Shown here in pieces: positions 25,512 to 33,727 of a stretch of 44,768 bases of DNA. Position 1 is the stretch's first letter. Each line of letters begins with the position of its first letter. A program made the translations under genes and the position numbers. The DNA is taken from the NCBI RefSeq assembly GCF_000372745.1, contig NZ_KB889681.1, positions 1 through 44,768 of the forward strand, in the 5' to 3' direction. The notes under the pieces were generated by a model. The model had not been told where the DNA came from. It made no database searches and saw only the letters and a program-made list of their open reading frames with translations. The DNA comes from Embleya scabrispora DSM 41855 (lineage in GTDB: Bacteria; Actinomycetota; Actinomycetes; Streptomycetales; Streptomycetaceae).

Positions 25512-26207
25512 TCAGCTCTTCCGGATCGCGGCCGCGCGTTGCTCGATCGCGGTGATCAGCGCCTCCACCCGGGTGTGGAAGATCTGGTCGTGCGAGACCT
25601 CGGCCAACTCGGCACCCAGCCGGGTGATGTGCGGGAATCCTCCCCTGTCCACCAGTCGATACTCGACCTTCCAGGCGGACTCGTCCGACGCCCGGACCTC
25701 GGGATCGAACAGCAGGTAGGCCGCGCGTTGGCCGACGTACGCCAGCAGCGAGTCGCCGACCATCCGGTAGTGCAGGGCCGCGTCGGCGCCGTCGAGGCCG
25801 GCTTCGGTGACCATTCCGAGGATGAGTTCGACGACGCGGAACTCGTTGGGGCGTCTGGTGGTCCGGCTGGCCATGGTCGAGGCGACCACCGGGTATTTCA
25901 GCGCGACGGCGAGCGAGCCGTCGGCCAGTGCGCGCAGTCGACCCCGCCAGTCGAGGCCGTCGGGGATGCTGTCCAGCACCTCGCCCAGCGTGCGGTCGGC
26001 GACGGACAGCAGCAGCTCGTCCTTGTCGCGGAAGTGCCGGTAGATCGCGGTCGGGTCGGTGCCCAGCTCCTCGCCGAGGCGGCGGATCGTGAACGCGTCC
26101 GAACTGCCCCGCGCCGCGATGCGCAGGCTCGCGTCGATGATCGCCTCGGGGGTCAGTTGGGTGCCGGTTCGCTTGCTGCGGACTGGGGTTGCGGGTGGTT
26201 TCGGCAT
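25512..26207 (-). CDS. TetR family transcriptional regulator
   Basis: A 231-residue regulator with an N-terminal TetR helix-turn-helix (about residues 20-66: AIIDASLRIAARG and FTIRRLGEELGTDPTAIYRHF) and a TetR_C-like ligand domain. It probably represses the flanking genes until a small ligand binds. The two related inverted repeats flank its gene: S1 between it and the amine oxidase, and S2 35 bp upstream of its own ATG, between it and the divergent amidohydrolase operon. This arrangement implies autoregulation and control of both neighbours (inference). Confidence 0.92.
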   Translation of the reverse strand: MPKPPATPVRSKRTGTQLTPEAIIDASLRIAARGSSDAFTIRRLGEELGTDPTAIYRHFRDKDELLLSVADRTLGEVLDSIPDGLDWRGRLRALADGSLAVALKYPVVASTMASRTTRRPNEFRVVELILGMVTEAGLDGADAALHYRMVGDSLLAYVGQRAAYLLFDPEVRASDESAWKVEYRLVDRGGFPHITRLGAELAEVSHDQIFHTRVEALITAIEQRAAAIRKS

Positions 26208-26241
26208 GGTGGGGCCAGTGTATCGATTCGACCGTCGGAAT

Positions 26242-26282
26242 GCGCATCACTGTTGACAACACTGTTGCGCTGCCGTTTCACT
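26242..26282 (+). promoter_or_regulatory. Promoter and TetR-type operator S2 for the amidohydrolase/ABC operon
   Basis: The inverted repeat at 26242-26270 (ends GCGCA and TGCGC) is 26/29 identical to S1. It holds TTGACA at 26253-26258, followed by an 18-bp spacer and TTCACT at 26277-26282, the same spacing and -10 as in the S1 promoter. The plus-strand promoter faces the amidohydrolase gene at 26436. The TetR gene starts 35 bp to the left. Confidence 0.75.
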
Positions 26283-26337
26283 CCTCACCACGGCCCACGC
26301 CCACCGCGTTCACCCGGCCGAGGTATGCACACGCGGG

Positions 26338-26392
26338 CACCGCACCGCTCCGTACACCGCACCGCTCCGTACACCGCACCGCACCGCACCGA
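26338..26392. repeat. 17-bp tandem repeat in the amidohydrolase leader
   Basis: Unit CACCGCACCGCTCCGTA is present twice exactly (26338-26354, 26355-26371), then a partial third copy that degenerates into CACCG repeats. It lies in the 5' untranslated region between the S2 promoter and the start codon. Confidence 0.8.
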
Positions 26393-26435
26393 ACAAGGCA
26401 CCGCGGAACACCGAACCGACCCAGAGGACGCGTTG

Positions 26436-28118
26436 ATGGGGACCACCCGGCCCAGGGCCGACACCGTTTTTGTAGGAGGCAGGGTCTTCACCGCGACCTC
26501 GCCCGCCCCGATCGACGCCGCGGTCGCGGTCCGGGACGGTCGGATCCTGACCGTTGCCGACGAGCACGCGGTGCGCGAACTCGTGCACGCCGACACCGAG
26601 GTGGTCGACCTCGCGGGCGGCCTGCTGATCCCCGGATTCCAGGACGCGCACGTACACCCGGCGGTCGCCGGGGTACAGATGGGACGCTGCGACCTGGCGG
26701 GCGAACGCTCCGTCGACGGCTACCTCGCGGTGATCGCCGGCTACGCCGACGCCCATCCCGACGCCGACTGGATCTGCGGCGGCGGCTGGTCCATGGACGT
26801 CTTCCCGGGCGGCATCCCCACCCGGGCCATGCTCGACGCGGTGGTGCCGGACCGACCCGTACTGCTCACCAACCGCGACGGCCACGGCGCGTGGGTCAAC
26901 AGCCTCGCGCTGACCCTGGCCGGCGTCGACCGGGACACCCCCGACCCGGCCGACGGCCGGATCGAGCGCGAGCCCGACGGCACCCCGGGCGGCATGCTCC
27001 AAGAGGGCGCCATGGACCTGGTCGGCGACCACGTACCGCCGGCCACCCCCGACGAGGCACTCGCCGGGCTGCTGGCCGCGCAGCGCCACCTGCACGGACT
27101 CGGCGTGACCGCGTGGCAGGACGCCATGATCGGCGTCTTCCCCGGCAACCCGGACAACTTCGACGTCTACCTGCGCGCCGCCGGCGACGGCTCGCTCACC
27201 GCCCGCGTGGTCGGCGCCCTGTGGTGGGACCGCGAACGCGGCCTGGAGCAGATCCCGGACATCGTCGAACGCCGGCGCACGGGTCGCGTCGGTCGCTTCG
27301 CCGCCACGACGGTGAAGATCATGCAGGACGGCATCGCGGAGAACTTCACCGCCGGGATGCTGGAGCCCTACCTGAACGGATGCGGCTGCGCCACCGCCAA
27401 CTCCGGCCTCAGCTTCGTCGATCCGAAGCTGTTGGCCGAGGCGGTCCGCGAACTGGACCGACTCGCGTTCCAGATCCACTTCCACGCGCTGGGCGACCGC
27501 GCGGTCCGCGAGGCCCTGGACGCGTTGGCCGCCGCCCGCGCGGCCAACGGGGGCAACGACAACCGGCACCACCTGGCCCACCTCCAGGTCGTGCACCCCG
27601 ACGACCTGCCGCGCTTCGCCGCCTTGGGCGCCGCCGCGAACATCCAGGCGCTCTGGGCGGCCCACGAACCGCAGATGGACGACCTGACCATCCCGTTCCT
27701 GGGACCCGAACGCGCCGCGCTGCAATACCCGTTCGGCGACCTGGCCCGAGCCGGCGCCCGGCTGGTCGCGGGCAGCGATTGGTCGGTGAGCAGCCCCGAC
27801 CCGCTGTGGGGCATCCATGTCGCGGTCAACCGGATCGTGCCGCACGACGCTCCCAACGCGCCCACCGACCGGGCTCCGCGCAAGCCGTTCCTGCCCGAAC
27901 AGGCGCTGACCCTGGCCCAGGCACTGACCGCCTACACCGCCGGCAGCGCGTGGGTGAACCACCTCGACGACGTCACCGGCACGGTCGAGGAGGGCAAGTA
28001 TGCCGACCTCGTCGTGCTGGACCGGGACCCGTTCGCGGGCGCGCCCCAGGAGATCGCCACCACCCGGGTCCGCCGCACCTACGTCGAGGGCCACCCGGTC
28101 TTCGTCGCGACCGACTGA
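26436..28118 (+). CDS. YtcJ-like metal-dependent amidohydrolase
   Basis: A 560-residue enzyme of the amidohydrolase superfamily (Amidohydro_3/YtcJ type), hydrolysing an amide, cyclic amide or related C-N bond. Metal-site motifs in order: DAHVHP (His72, His74), a central region with VKIMQDGIAENFT, QIHFHALGD, HHLAHLQVVHP and GSDWSVSSPDP; the C-terminal segment VEEGKYADLVVLDRDPF restores the small beta domain. ATG start with AGAGGA seven bases upstream. First gene of an operon with a complete ABC transporter, so the enzyme probably acts on the imported compound. Flanked on both sides by 17-bp tandem repeats; the stop codon lies in the first downstream unit. Confidence 0.9.
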   Translation: MGTTRPRADTVFVGGRVFTATSPAPIDAAVAVRDGRILTVADEHAVRELVHADTEVVDLAGGLLIPGFQDAHVHPAVAGVQMGRCDLAGERSVDGYLAVIAGYADAHPDADWICGGGWSMDVFPGGIPTRAMLDAVVPDRPVLLTNRDGHGAWVNSLALTLAGVDRDTPDPADGRIEREPDGTPGGMLQEGAMDLVGDHVPPATPDEALAGLLAAQRHLHGLGVTAWQDAMIGVFPGNPDNFDVYLRAAGDGSLTARVVGALWWDRERGLEQIPDIVERRRTGRVGRFAATTVKIMQDGIAENFTAGMLEPYLNGCGCATANSGLSFVDPKLLAEAVRELDRLAFQIHFHALGDRAVREALDALAAARAANGGNDNRHHLAHLQVVHPDDLPRFAALGAAANIQALWAAHEPQMDDLTIPFLGPERAALQYPFGDLARAGARLVAGSDWSVSSPDPLWGIHVAVNRIVPHDAPNAPTDRAPRKPFLPEQALTLAQALTAYTAGSAWVNHLDDVTGTVEEGKYADLVVLDRDPFAGAPQEIATTRVRRTYVEGHPVFVATD

Positions 28119-28200
28119 GCACCGCGACCGACTGAGCGTCGCGACCGATCGAGCACCGCGACCGATCGCGCACCGCGAACGACACCGCGACCGCTTGACC
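28107..28200. repeat. 17-bp tandem repeat after the amidohydrolase
   Basis: Four 17-bp units in a row (28107-28123, 28124-28140, 28141-28157, 28158-28174), consensus GCGACCGACTGAGCACC with a few changes, then two shortened units. The TGA of unit 1 is the amidohydrolase stop codon. Confidence 0.8.
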
Positions 28201-28280
28201 GCCGCCGCCGACCGCACGACCCATCGAGCACGGACCCCGCCCCGCCCGACCGCCACGCCCCCACCTCCCGGAGGAAGACG

Positions 28281-29936
28281 ATGCCCGCACCTCGTACCGG
28301 ACGCCCAAGACGCCTCCGCCGCATCGCCCTCGCCTGCGCCCTCGCCGCGACGTTGGCCGCGAGCGCGTGCAACGGCGGCAGCGGCAAGCCGGCCGCATCC
28401 GGCGACCACGCCTACGAGTTGACCGCCAAGACGGCGCCCGGCACGCCGATCGACTCGTTCACGTGGTCGCTGTTCGCCGAGCCCGCGTCGATCGACTACG
28501 CGTACGCCTTCGACTACCCGCCGAACCAGATCCTCGCCAACGTGTGCGAGAGCCTGCTGCGCTGGAACCCGGACCTGACCACCTCGCCCGGCCTGGCCAG
28601 TTCGTACACCAACCCGACGCCGACCTCGTGGGTCTACGAGATCCGTCCCGGCGTGCGTTTCCACGACGGCACCGCACTGACCGCGGACGACGTGGTCGCC
28701 TCGCTGCGCCGCAACCTCGATCCGGAGGTCGGCAGCTACTGGGCCTACCCGTACCGCAACGTGCAGTCGGTCGACAAGAGCGGCCCGATGCAGGTCACGG
28801 TCACCCTCAAGACGCCGGACTCCACCTTCAACAAGTACCTCGCCGCCAGCCCCGGCACGGTCGAGTCCGCGGCCACCCTGGCCAAGGCCGGCAAGGACTA
28901 CGGGAACCCGGCCAAGGGCGTCAACTGCACCGGCCCGTTCGCGTTCTCCTCCTGGACCGCCGGCCAGTCGATCGTGCTCAAGCGCTTCGACGACTACTGG
29001 AACCCCGACCTCAAGGCCAAGTCGGGACAGGTGAAGTTCGTCTTCCTGCCGGACGCCACCACCCGGGTCAACGCCTTCCAGACCGGCGAGGTGGACGGCG
29101 GCTGGATGGTCCCCGCCAACTCCTACGGGCAGTTGCGCAACACCCCGGCCGGCAAGCTCTACTTCGGCCGCAACACCACCGTCGCCGACGAGGTGGTCGG
29201 CAACCTCCAGGGCCCGCTCGGCGACGCCCGGGTCCGTCAGGCACTGCTGATGGCCATCGACCGCAAGGGCATCGTCGACGCCGGCGTGGGCGGCATCGGC
29301 CAAGTGGCGAACTCGCTGGTCACCGACGACGTCTGGGCCGGCGCCCCGGGCCCGGTCCGGGACGACCTGACCAAGGCGACGCCCGCATACCCGTACGACG
29401 TGGCCAAGGCGAAGGAACTGGCCGCCAAGGCCGGCGTCAACGGGCAGAAGATCGTGATCGCCACCAGCCCGCTGGACTCGCAGACCACGATCATCACCCA
29501 AGCCGTCGCCCAGGCCGCCACCGCGATCGGCCTGAAGCCGCAGATCGACACCATCTCGCCGGAGAAGTACTCCTCGCTGTTCACCGATCCCCAGGCGCGC
29601 AAGGGCATCGACCTGTTCCTGACCTTCTGGTACACCTCGATCACCGACCCGCTGGACATGTACGGCTCGCTGCAGACCGGCGCGTTCAGCAACTACGGCA
29701 GCTGGTCGCACCCGGAGTTCGACGCCGCGGTGAACCAGGCCCTGGGCGCCCCGGACCCCGCCGCGCAGTCCGCCGCGGCCGCGCAGGCCCAGCAGATCGC
29801 GCTGCGCGAACTGCCGTGGCTGCCGCTGTACACCTCGCCGGTGAGCGTTTTCCTCGGCAAGCGCATCACCGGCGTGCAGCCGTCCATCGCCTACCTCTAC
29901 TACCCGTGGGCCGCCGAGATCGGGGCGAAGAGTTGA
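28281..29936 (+). CDS. ABC transporter substrate-binding lipoprotein (family 5, Dpp/Opp type)
   Basis: A 551-residue extracytoplasmic solute-binding protein for peptides, nickel chelates or other family 5 solutes. Lipobox AASAC with acylated Cys30. Family landmarks: PASIDYAYAFDYPPNQILAN, YEIRPGVRFHDGTALTADDV (the SBP_bac_5 signature) and the C-terminal REL-PWLPLYTS region. GGAGG lies shortly before the ATG. Its stop codon overlaps the TTG start of the first permease gene. In this operon it would bind the substrate of the upstream amidohydrolase. Confidence 0.93.
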   Translation: MPAPRTGRPRRLRRIALACALAATLAASACNGGSGKPAASGDHAYELTAKTAPGTPIDSFTWSLFAEPASIDYAYAFDYPPNQILANVCESLLRWNPDLTTSPGLASSYTNPTPTSWVYEIRPGVRFHDGTALTADDVVASLRRNLDPEVGSYWAYPYRNVQSVDKSGPMQVTVTLKTPDSTFNKYLAASPGTVESAATLAKAGKDYGNPAKGVNCTGPFAFSSWTAGQSIVLKRFDDYWNPDLKAKSGQVKFVFLPDATTRVNAFQTGEVDGGWMVPANSYGQLRNTPAGKLYFGRNTTVADEVVGNLQGPLGDARVRQALLMAIDRKGIVDAGVGGIGQVANSLVTDDVWAGAPGPVRDDLTKATPAYPYDVAKAKELAAKAGVNGQKIVIATSPLDSQTTIITQAVAQAATAIGLKPQIDTISPEKYSSLFTDPQARKGIDLFLTFWYTSITDPLDMYGSLQTGAFSNYGSWSHPEFDAAVNQALGAPDPAAQSAAAAQAQQIALRELPWLPLYTSPVSVFLGKRITGVQPSIAYLYYPWAAEIGAKS

Positions 29937-30964
29937 CCCTCGCATCCTCGACCGAGGCAGCCGTGCCCGCCGCGACCCGCCGATCCGGCGGGCGCGGCGG
30001 GCGCGGCCCGGCGCTCGCCCTGGCCGCGCTGCGCCGCCTCGCCGGCATGGCGACGACCCTGCTGGTCACCTCCTTTCTGGTGTTCTCCTCGCTCTACCTG
30101 GCTCCCGGCGACCCGGTGAGCTTCCTGGTCAAGGGACGCAGTCCCAGCCCGCAGGAACTGGACACGATCCGCGAGCAGTACGGCTTCAACGACCCCTTCC
30201 CGGTGCGCTACTGGCACTGGCTGGAGGGCGTGTTGCAGGGCGACTTCGGCCGCTCGTACCTCTTCCACCAGGGTGTCGGCGACGTGGTCTGGTCCCGACT
30301 GCCCGCCTCGCTGCTGCTGATCGGCGTCTCGATGCTGCTGATCGCGGTGTTCGGGGTCGGCGCCGGAATCGTCGGAGCGCTGCGCCGGGGGACCTGGGCG
30401 GACTCGACCGTGCTGCTGATGGTCACCGTCGGTGCCGCGGTGCCCTCGTTCGTCGCGGCGATCCTGCTGCGCTCGGTGTTCGGCGTACAGCTGGGCTGGT
30501 TCCCGACATTCGGCAACGGCGAGGGCGCGCTGGACCGGCTGCACCACGTGGTGCTGCCGGCGATCGCCCTCTCGGTGACCTTCACCGCGCTGGTCACCCG
30601 GGTGACCCGGACCGCGATGCTCGACGAACTGCGCCGCGAGCACGTCGAGGTCGCGCTCAGTCGCGGTATCCCGCGGCGCAGCGTGATCAGGCGACACGTG
30701 TTGCGCAACGCGCTCGGGCCGATCGTGACCGTCTCGGCGCTGCTCGTCTCCGGGATGTTGGTGAGCACCGCGCTGGTGGAGACCGCGTTCGGGATGGCCG
30801 GCGTCGGCTCGCTGCTGGTGCAGGCGGTGAGCCAACAGGACTTCCAGGTGGTGCAGGCCATCGTGCTGCTCGTGGTGGCCGCGTTCGTGCTGATCAACGC
30901 ACTGGTGGACCTGCTGTATCCGCTGATCGACCCGCGGGTCGCGGCACAAGGGAGCGCCCGATGA
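29933..30964 (+). CDS. ABC transporter permease, DppB-like
   Basis: First membrane subunit of the Dpp/Opp-type importer, 343 residues, about six helices, with APGDPVSFLVKG after helix 1 and the EAA-type loop TAMLDELRREHVEVALSRGI that contacts the ATPases. The TTG at 29933 overlaps the binding-protein stop by four bases; an in-frame GTG at 29963 preceded by GAGG is an alternative start that would shorten the cytosolic N-terminus. It overlaps the next permease gene by four bases. Confidence 0.9.
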   Translation: MTLASSTEAAVPAATRRSGGRGGRGPALALAALRRLAGMATTLLVTSFLVFSSLYLAPGDPVSFLVKGRSPSPQELDTIREQYGFNDPFPVRYWHWLEGVLQGDFGRSYLFHQGVGDVVWSRLPASLLLIGVSMLLIAVFGVGAGIVGALRRGTWADSTVLLMVTVGAAVPSFVAAILLRSVFGVQLGWFPTFGNGEGALDRLHHVVLPAIALSVTFTALVTRVTRTAMLDELRREHVEVALSRGIPRRSVIRRHVLRNALGPIVTVSALLVSGMLVSTALVETAFGMAGVGSLLVQAVSQQDFQVVQAIVLLVVAAFVLINALVDLLYPLIDPRVAAQGSAR

Positions 30965-31839
30965 GCGCCGTCACGCTTGATTCCGCAGCCGCCCCGCCGC
31001 GCCGCGACCCGCTGCGCAGGCTCCGCCGGCTCGGCGGTTCGTGGCTGGTGAACACGTGCCTGGTGATCCTGGCGGTGTTCCTGGTGGTCGCCCTGGCCGC
31101 ACCGTGGCTGGCCCCGCAGGACCCTAGGTTCGGCGCGCTGTCGGAGACCTTCGCCGATCCGGGCGCCGCGCACTGGCTGGGCACCGACCAAGGCGGCCAC
31201 GACACCTTCTCGGCCCTGATCGAGGGCACCCGCACCAGCTTGTTCGGGCCGCTCGCGGTGGTCGTCTTCGCCACCGTCGCCGGCATCGCCGTGGGACTGT
31301 TCAGCGCGTGGCGCGGCGGTTGGGTCGACGCGGCCATCGGACGTGTGCTCGACATCCTGTTCGCCTTCCCGGCGCTGCTGCTGGCGATCCTCGCGGTCGC
31401 CCTGTTCGGCAAGGGCCTGACCGCGCCGGTACTGGCCATGGCCGTCGCCTACCTGCCCTACACCGCACGCCTGGTCCGCGGCCTGGCCGCCGCGGAGAAG
31501 TCCCGGCCCTACATCGCCGCCTACCGGGTCCAGGGCCACTCACCCGTGTTCGTCTCGGTCCGCGGCCTGCTGCCCAACATCACACCCACCGTGCTGGCCC
31601 AGGCCACGGTCAACTTCGGCTACGCGCTGCTCGACCTCGCGGCACTGTCCTTCCTGGGCCTGGGCGTACAACCGCCGACGCCCGACTGGGGCTCGATGAT
31701 CAACCAGGGGCAGTCGGCCGTTCTGCAGGAACGACCGCTGTCCGCGATCGTGCCGGCGCTCGCGATCGTGCTGGTGGTCGTCGCGTTCAACGTCGTCGGG
31801 GAACACCTCGCCGACCGGGTCGCGGGAAGGGACGCCTGA
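30961..31839 (+). CDS. ABC transporter permease, DppC-like
   Basis: Second membrane subunit, 292 residues, with a DppC-type N-terminal extension, about six helices, the HWLGTDQGGHDTFSALIEG segment typical of DppC/OppC and a cytosolic coupling loop (YIAAYRVQGHSPVFVSVRGL). ATGA overlap with the preceding permease gene and TGATG overlap with the following ATPase gene show one tightly coupled transcript. Confidence 0.92.
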   Translation: MSAVTLDSAAAPPRRDPLRRLRRLGGSWLVNTCLVILAVFLVVALAAPWLAPQDPRFGALSETFADPGAAHWLGTDQGGHDTFSALIEGTRTSLFGPLAVVVFATVAGIAVGLFSAWRGGWVDAAIGRVLDILFAFPALLLAILAVALFGKGLTAPVLAMAVAYLPYTARLVRGLAAAEKSRPYIAAYRVQGHSPVFVSVRGLLPNITPTVLAQATVNFGYALLDLAALSFLGLGVQPPTPDWGSMINQGQSAVLQERPLSAIVPALAIVLVVVAFNVVGEHLADRVAGRDA

Positions 31840-32840
31840 TGGCACTGCTCGACATCGACGCGCTGAGCGTCACACTCCCCGGGATGGCCCGGCCGATCCT
31901 GGACCGGATCGAACTGACCGTCGCCGCCGGCGAAACCGTGGCCCTGGTCGGCGAGTCCGGCTCCGGCAAGTCGGTCACCGCCCGCGCCGCGCTCGGCCTG
32001 TTCCCGGCCGGCGCCGACCTGGCCGGCCGGGTCCGGGTGGAGGACATCGACCTGGTCGGCGCCGACGCCGCGCGGCTGCGCGAGGTGCGGACCGGCATCG
32101 CGGCGATGATCTTCCAGGACCCCCGGGCCGGGATCAGCCCGGTGCGTCGGATCGGCGACTTCCTGACCGAGGCGCTGCGCCTGGTCGGCGGCTGGTCCCG
32201 AGCCCGGGCGGACGCCCGCGCGGCGGAACTGCTGGCCGCCGTCGGCCTGCCCGACCCGGAGCGCCACCTGCGCCAGTTCCCGCACGAGATGTCCGGCGGC
32301 ATGCTGCAACGCGTGATGATCGCCGCCGCCCTGTGCGGCGAACCCAGGCTGTTGTTGTGCGACGAGCCGACCACCGCCCTGGACGTGGCCACCCAGGCCG
32401 AGATCCTGGCCCTGCTGGGACGCCTGCGCCGCGAGCGCGACCTGGGCCTGCTGCTGATCACCCACGACATCGAACTCGCGGCCGCCTCGTGCGACCGGAT
32501 CTACGTGATGTACGCGGGACGGATCGTGGAGACGGCGACCGCGGACGAGCTGTTCGCCCGCCCCCGTCACCCCTACACCGCCGGACTGCTCGGCTCCTCC
32601 CCGCCGCAGGAAGGGCCGTTGACCCGGCTCGCCCCCATCCCGGGCGCGCCGATGAGCCTGCTGGAGTCCGCGACCGGGTGCGCGTTCGCGCCGCGCTGCC
32701 GGTTCGCCGAGCCGGGACGGTGCGATCAGGCGCCGCCCGTGCTCGAACCGCACGGCGCCGGTCGGGTCGCCTGCCATCGCGCGGACGAACTCGAGCCGCC
32801 CGTGCTCGCCCACCTCGCCCCGGACTCGGAGGACCGTTGA
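31839..32840 (+). CDS. ABC transporter ATP-binding protein, DppD-like
   Basis: Cytosolic ATPase of the importer, 333 residues. Walker A GESGSGKS at 38-45, Q-loop in MIFQDPRAG, signature MSGGM, Walker B LLLCDEP, H-loop THD. The C-terminal oligopeptide/dipeptide extension is present (GCAFAPRCRFAEPGRC), with the cysteine cluster seen in this subfamily. GGAAGGG lies before the ATG, which overlaps the permease stop. Confidence 0.93.
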   Translation: MALLDIDALSVTLPGMARPILDRIELTVAAGETVALVGESGSGKSVTARAALGLFPAGADLAGRVRVEDIDLVGADAARLREVRTGIAAMIFQDPRAGISPVRRIGDFLTEALRLVGGWSRARADARAAELLAAVGLPDPERHLRQFPHEMSGGMLQRVMIAAALCGEPRLLLCDEPTTALDVATQAEILALLGRLRRERDLGLLLITHDIELAAASCDRIYVMYAGRIVETATADELFARPRHPYTAGLLGSSPPQEGPLTRLAPIPGAPMSLLESATGCAFAPRCRFAEPGRCDQAPPVLEPHGAGRVACHRADELEPPVLAHLAPDSEDR

Positions 32841-33715
32841 CCACCGACGTCACACCCCATGACGGCACACCCCTGATCGAGGTCAGCGGCCTGCGCAAGA
32901 CCTATCGCACCGGCACCGGCGAGGTGGTCGCCGTCGAGGACCTGTCCTTCTCGCTGCCGGTCGGTGGCGCGCTGGGCCTGGTCGGCGAGTCCGGCTCGGG
33001 CAAGACCACCACGGCCCGGATGCTGCTCGGCCTGGAACGCCCCGACGCGGGCCGGATCATGGTGCGCGGTACGCCCCTGGCCGAGACCGTGCGCGGTCGG
33101 GCCGCCCGGTTGGCCCGGGCCAAGGCGGTCCAGATGGTCTTCCAGGATCCCTACCTGTCCCTGGACGGCCGGCTGTCCATCGGCGCGACGCTCGACGGCG
33201 TACTGCGACTGCACGGTGTGCGCGATCCGGCCGCCCGCAGCGCGCGGATCGGCGAACTGCTGGCCCAGGTCGGCCTCGGTCCCCGGGAGGCGGCGACCCG
33301 ACCGCGCGGACTCTCCGGCGGCCAGCGCCAACGCGCGGCCATCGCCCGGGCACTGGCGGTGGAGCCCGCGCTGCTGGTCCTGGACGAGGCGGTGTCGGCG
33401 CTGGACGTCTCGGTCCAGGCGCAGGTGCTCAATCTGCTCGCCGACATCCGCCGGGACACCGGCATCGGGCTGATCTTCGTCAGCCACGACCTGGCCGTGG
33501 TCCGCTACCTGTGCGACGAGGCGCTCGTGCTGCACCGGGGCCGCACCGTGGAGCACCGACCCGTCGGCGACCTGCTCACCGCGCCCGCCGACCCCTACAC
33601 CCGACTGCTGCTCGCCTCGATCCCGCGCCCCGGCTGGGACCCGGAGCACATCGCCCGACAACGCCGCGAACTGCCCGCGCCGGCAGCCGCGGGTGGTGTG
33701 GTCCCGAGCGAGTGA
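32837..33715 (+). CDS. ABC transporter ATP-binding protein, DppF-like
   Basis: Second ATPase, 292 residues. Walker A GESGSGKT, signature LSGGQRQRAAIARAL, Walker B LLVLDEA, H-loop SHD. It lacks the C-terminal cysteine cluster of its partner; DppF-like subunits vary here. The TTG start overlaps the DppD stop by four bases and has GGAGG upstream. Last gene of the operon; the stop is only 12 bp from the convergent corA stop, with no obvious terminator between them. Confidence 0.92.
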   Translation: MTTDVTPHDGTPLIEVSGLRKTYRTGTGEVVAVEDLSFSLPVGGALGLVGESGSGKTTTARMLLGLERPDAGRIMVRGTPLAETVRGRAARLARAKAVQMVFQDPYLSLDGRLSIGATLDGVLRLHGVRDPAARSARIGELLAQVGLGPREAATRPRGLSGGQRQRAAIARALAVEPALLVLDEAVSALDVSVQAQVLNLLADIRRDTGIGLIFVSHDLAVVRYLCDEALVLHRGRTVEHRPVGDLLTAPADPYTRLLLASIPRPGWDPEHIARQRRELPAPAAAGGVVPSE

Positions 33716-33727
33716 GCCGAACGCGGG

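Noticed and set aside
28107-28200. Short regular repeats as a possible CRISPR array
   Set aside because: Units are contiguous 17-bp tandem repeats without unique spacers, and no cas gene is present.
26310-29945. 1,211-aa minus-strand open frame
   Set aside because: It lies opposite the amidohydrolase and binding-protein genes, which have clear motifs; the product is Gly/Val/Arg/Gln-rich with no family resemblance, a usual artefact of GC-rich DNA.
32837-33715. Missing cysteine cluster in the DppF-like ATPase as evidence of a broken gene
   Set aside because: All ATPase motifs are intact and the length is near normal; the C-terminal extension varies among family members.
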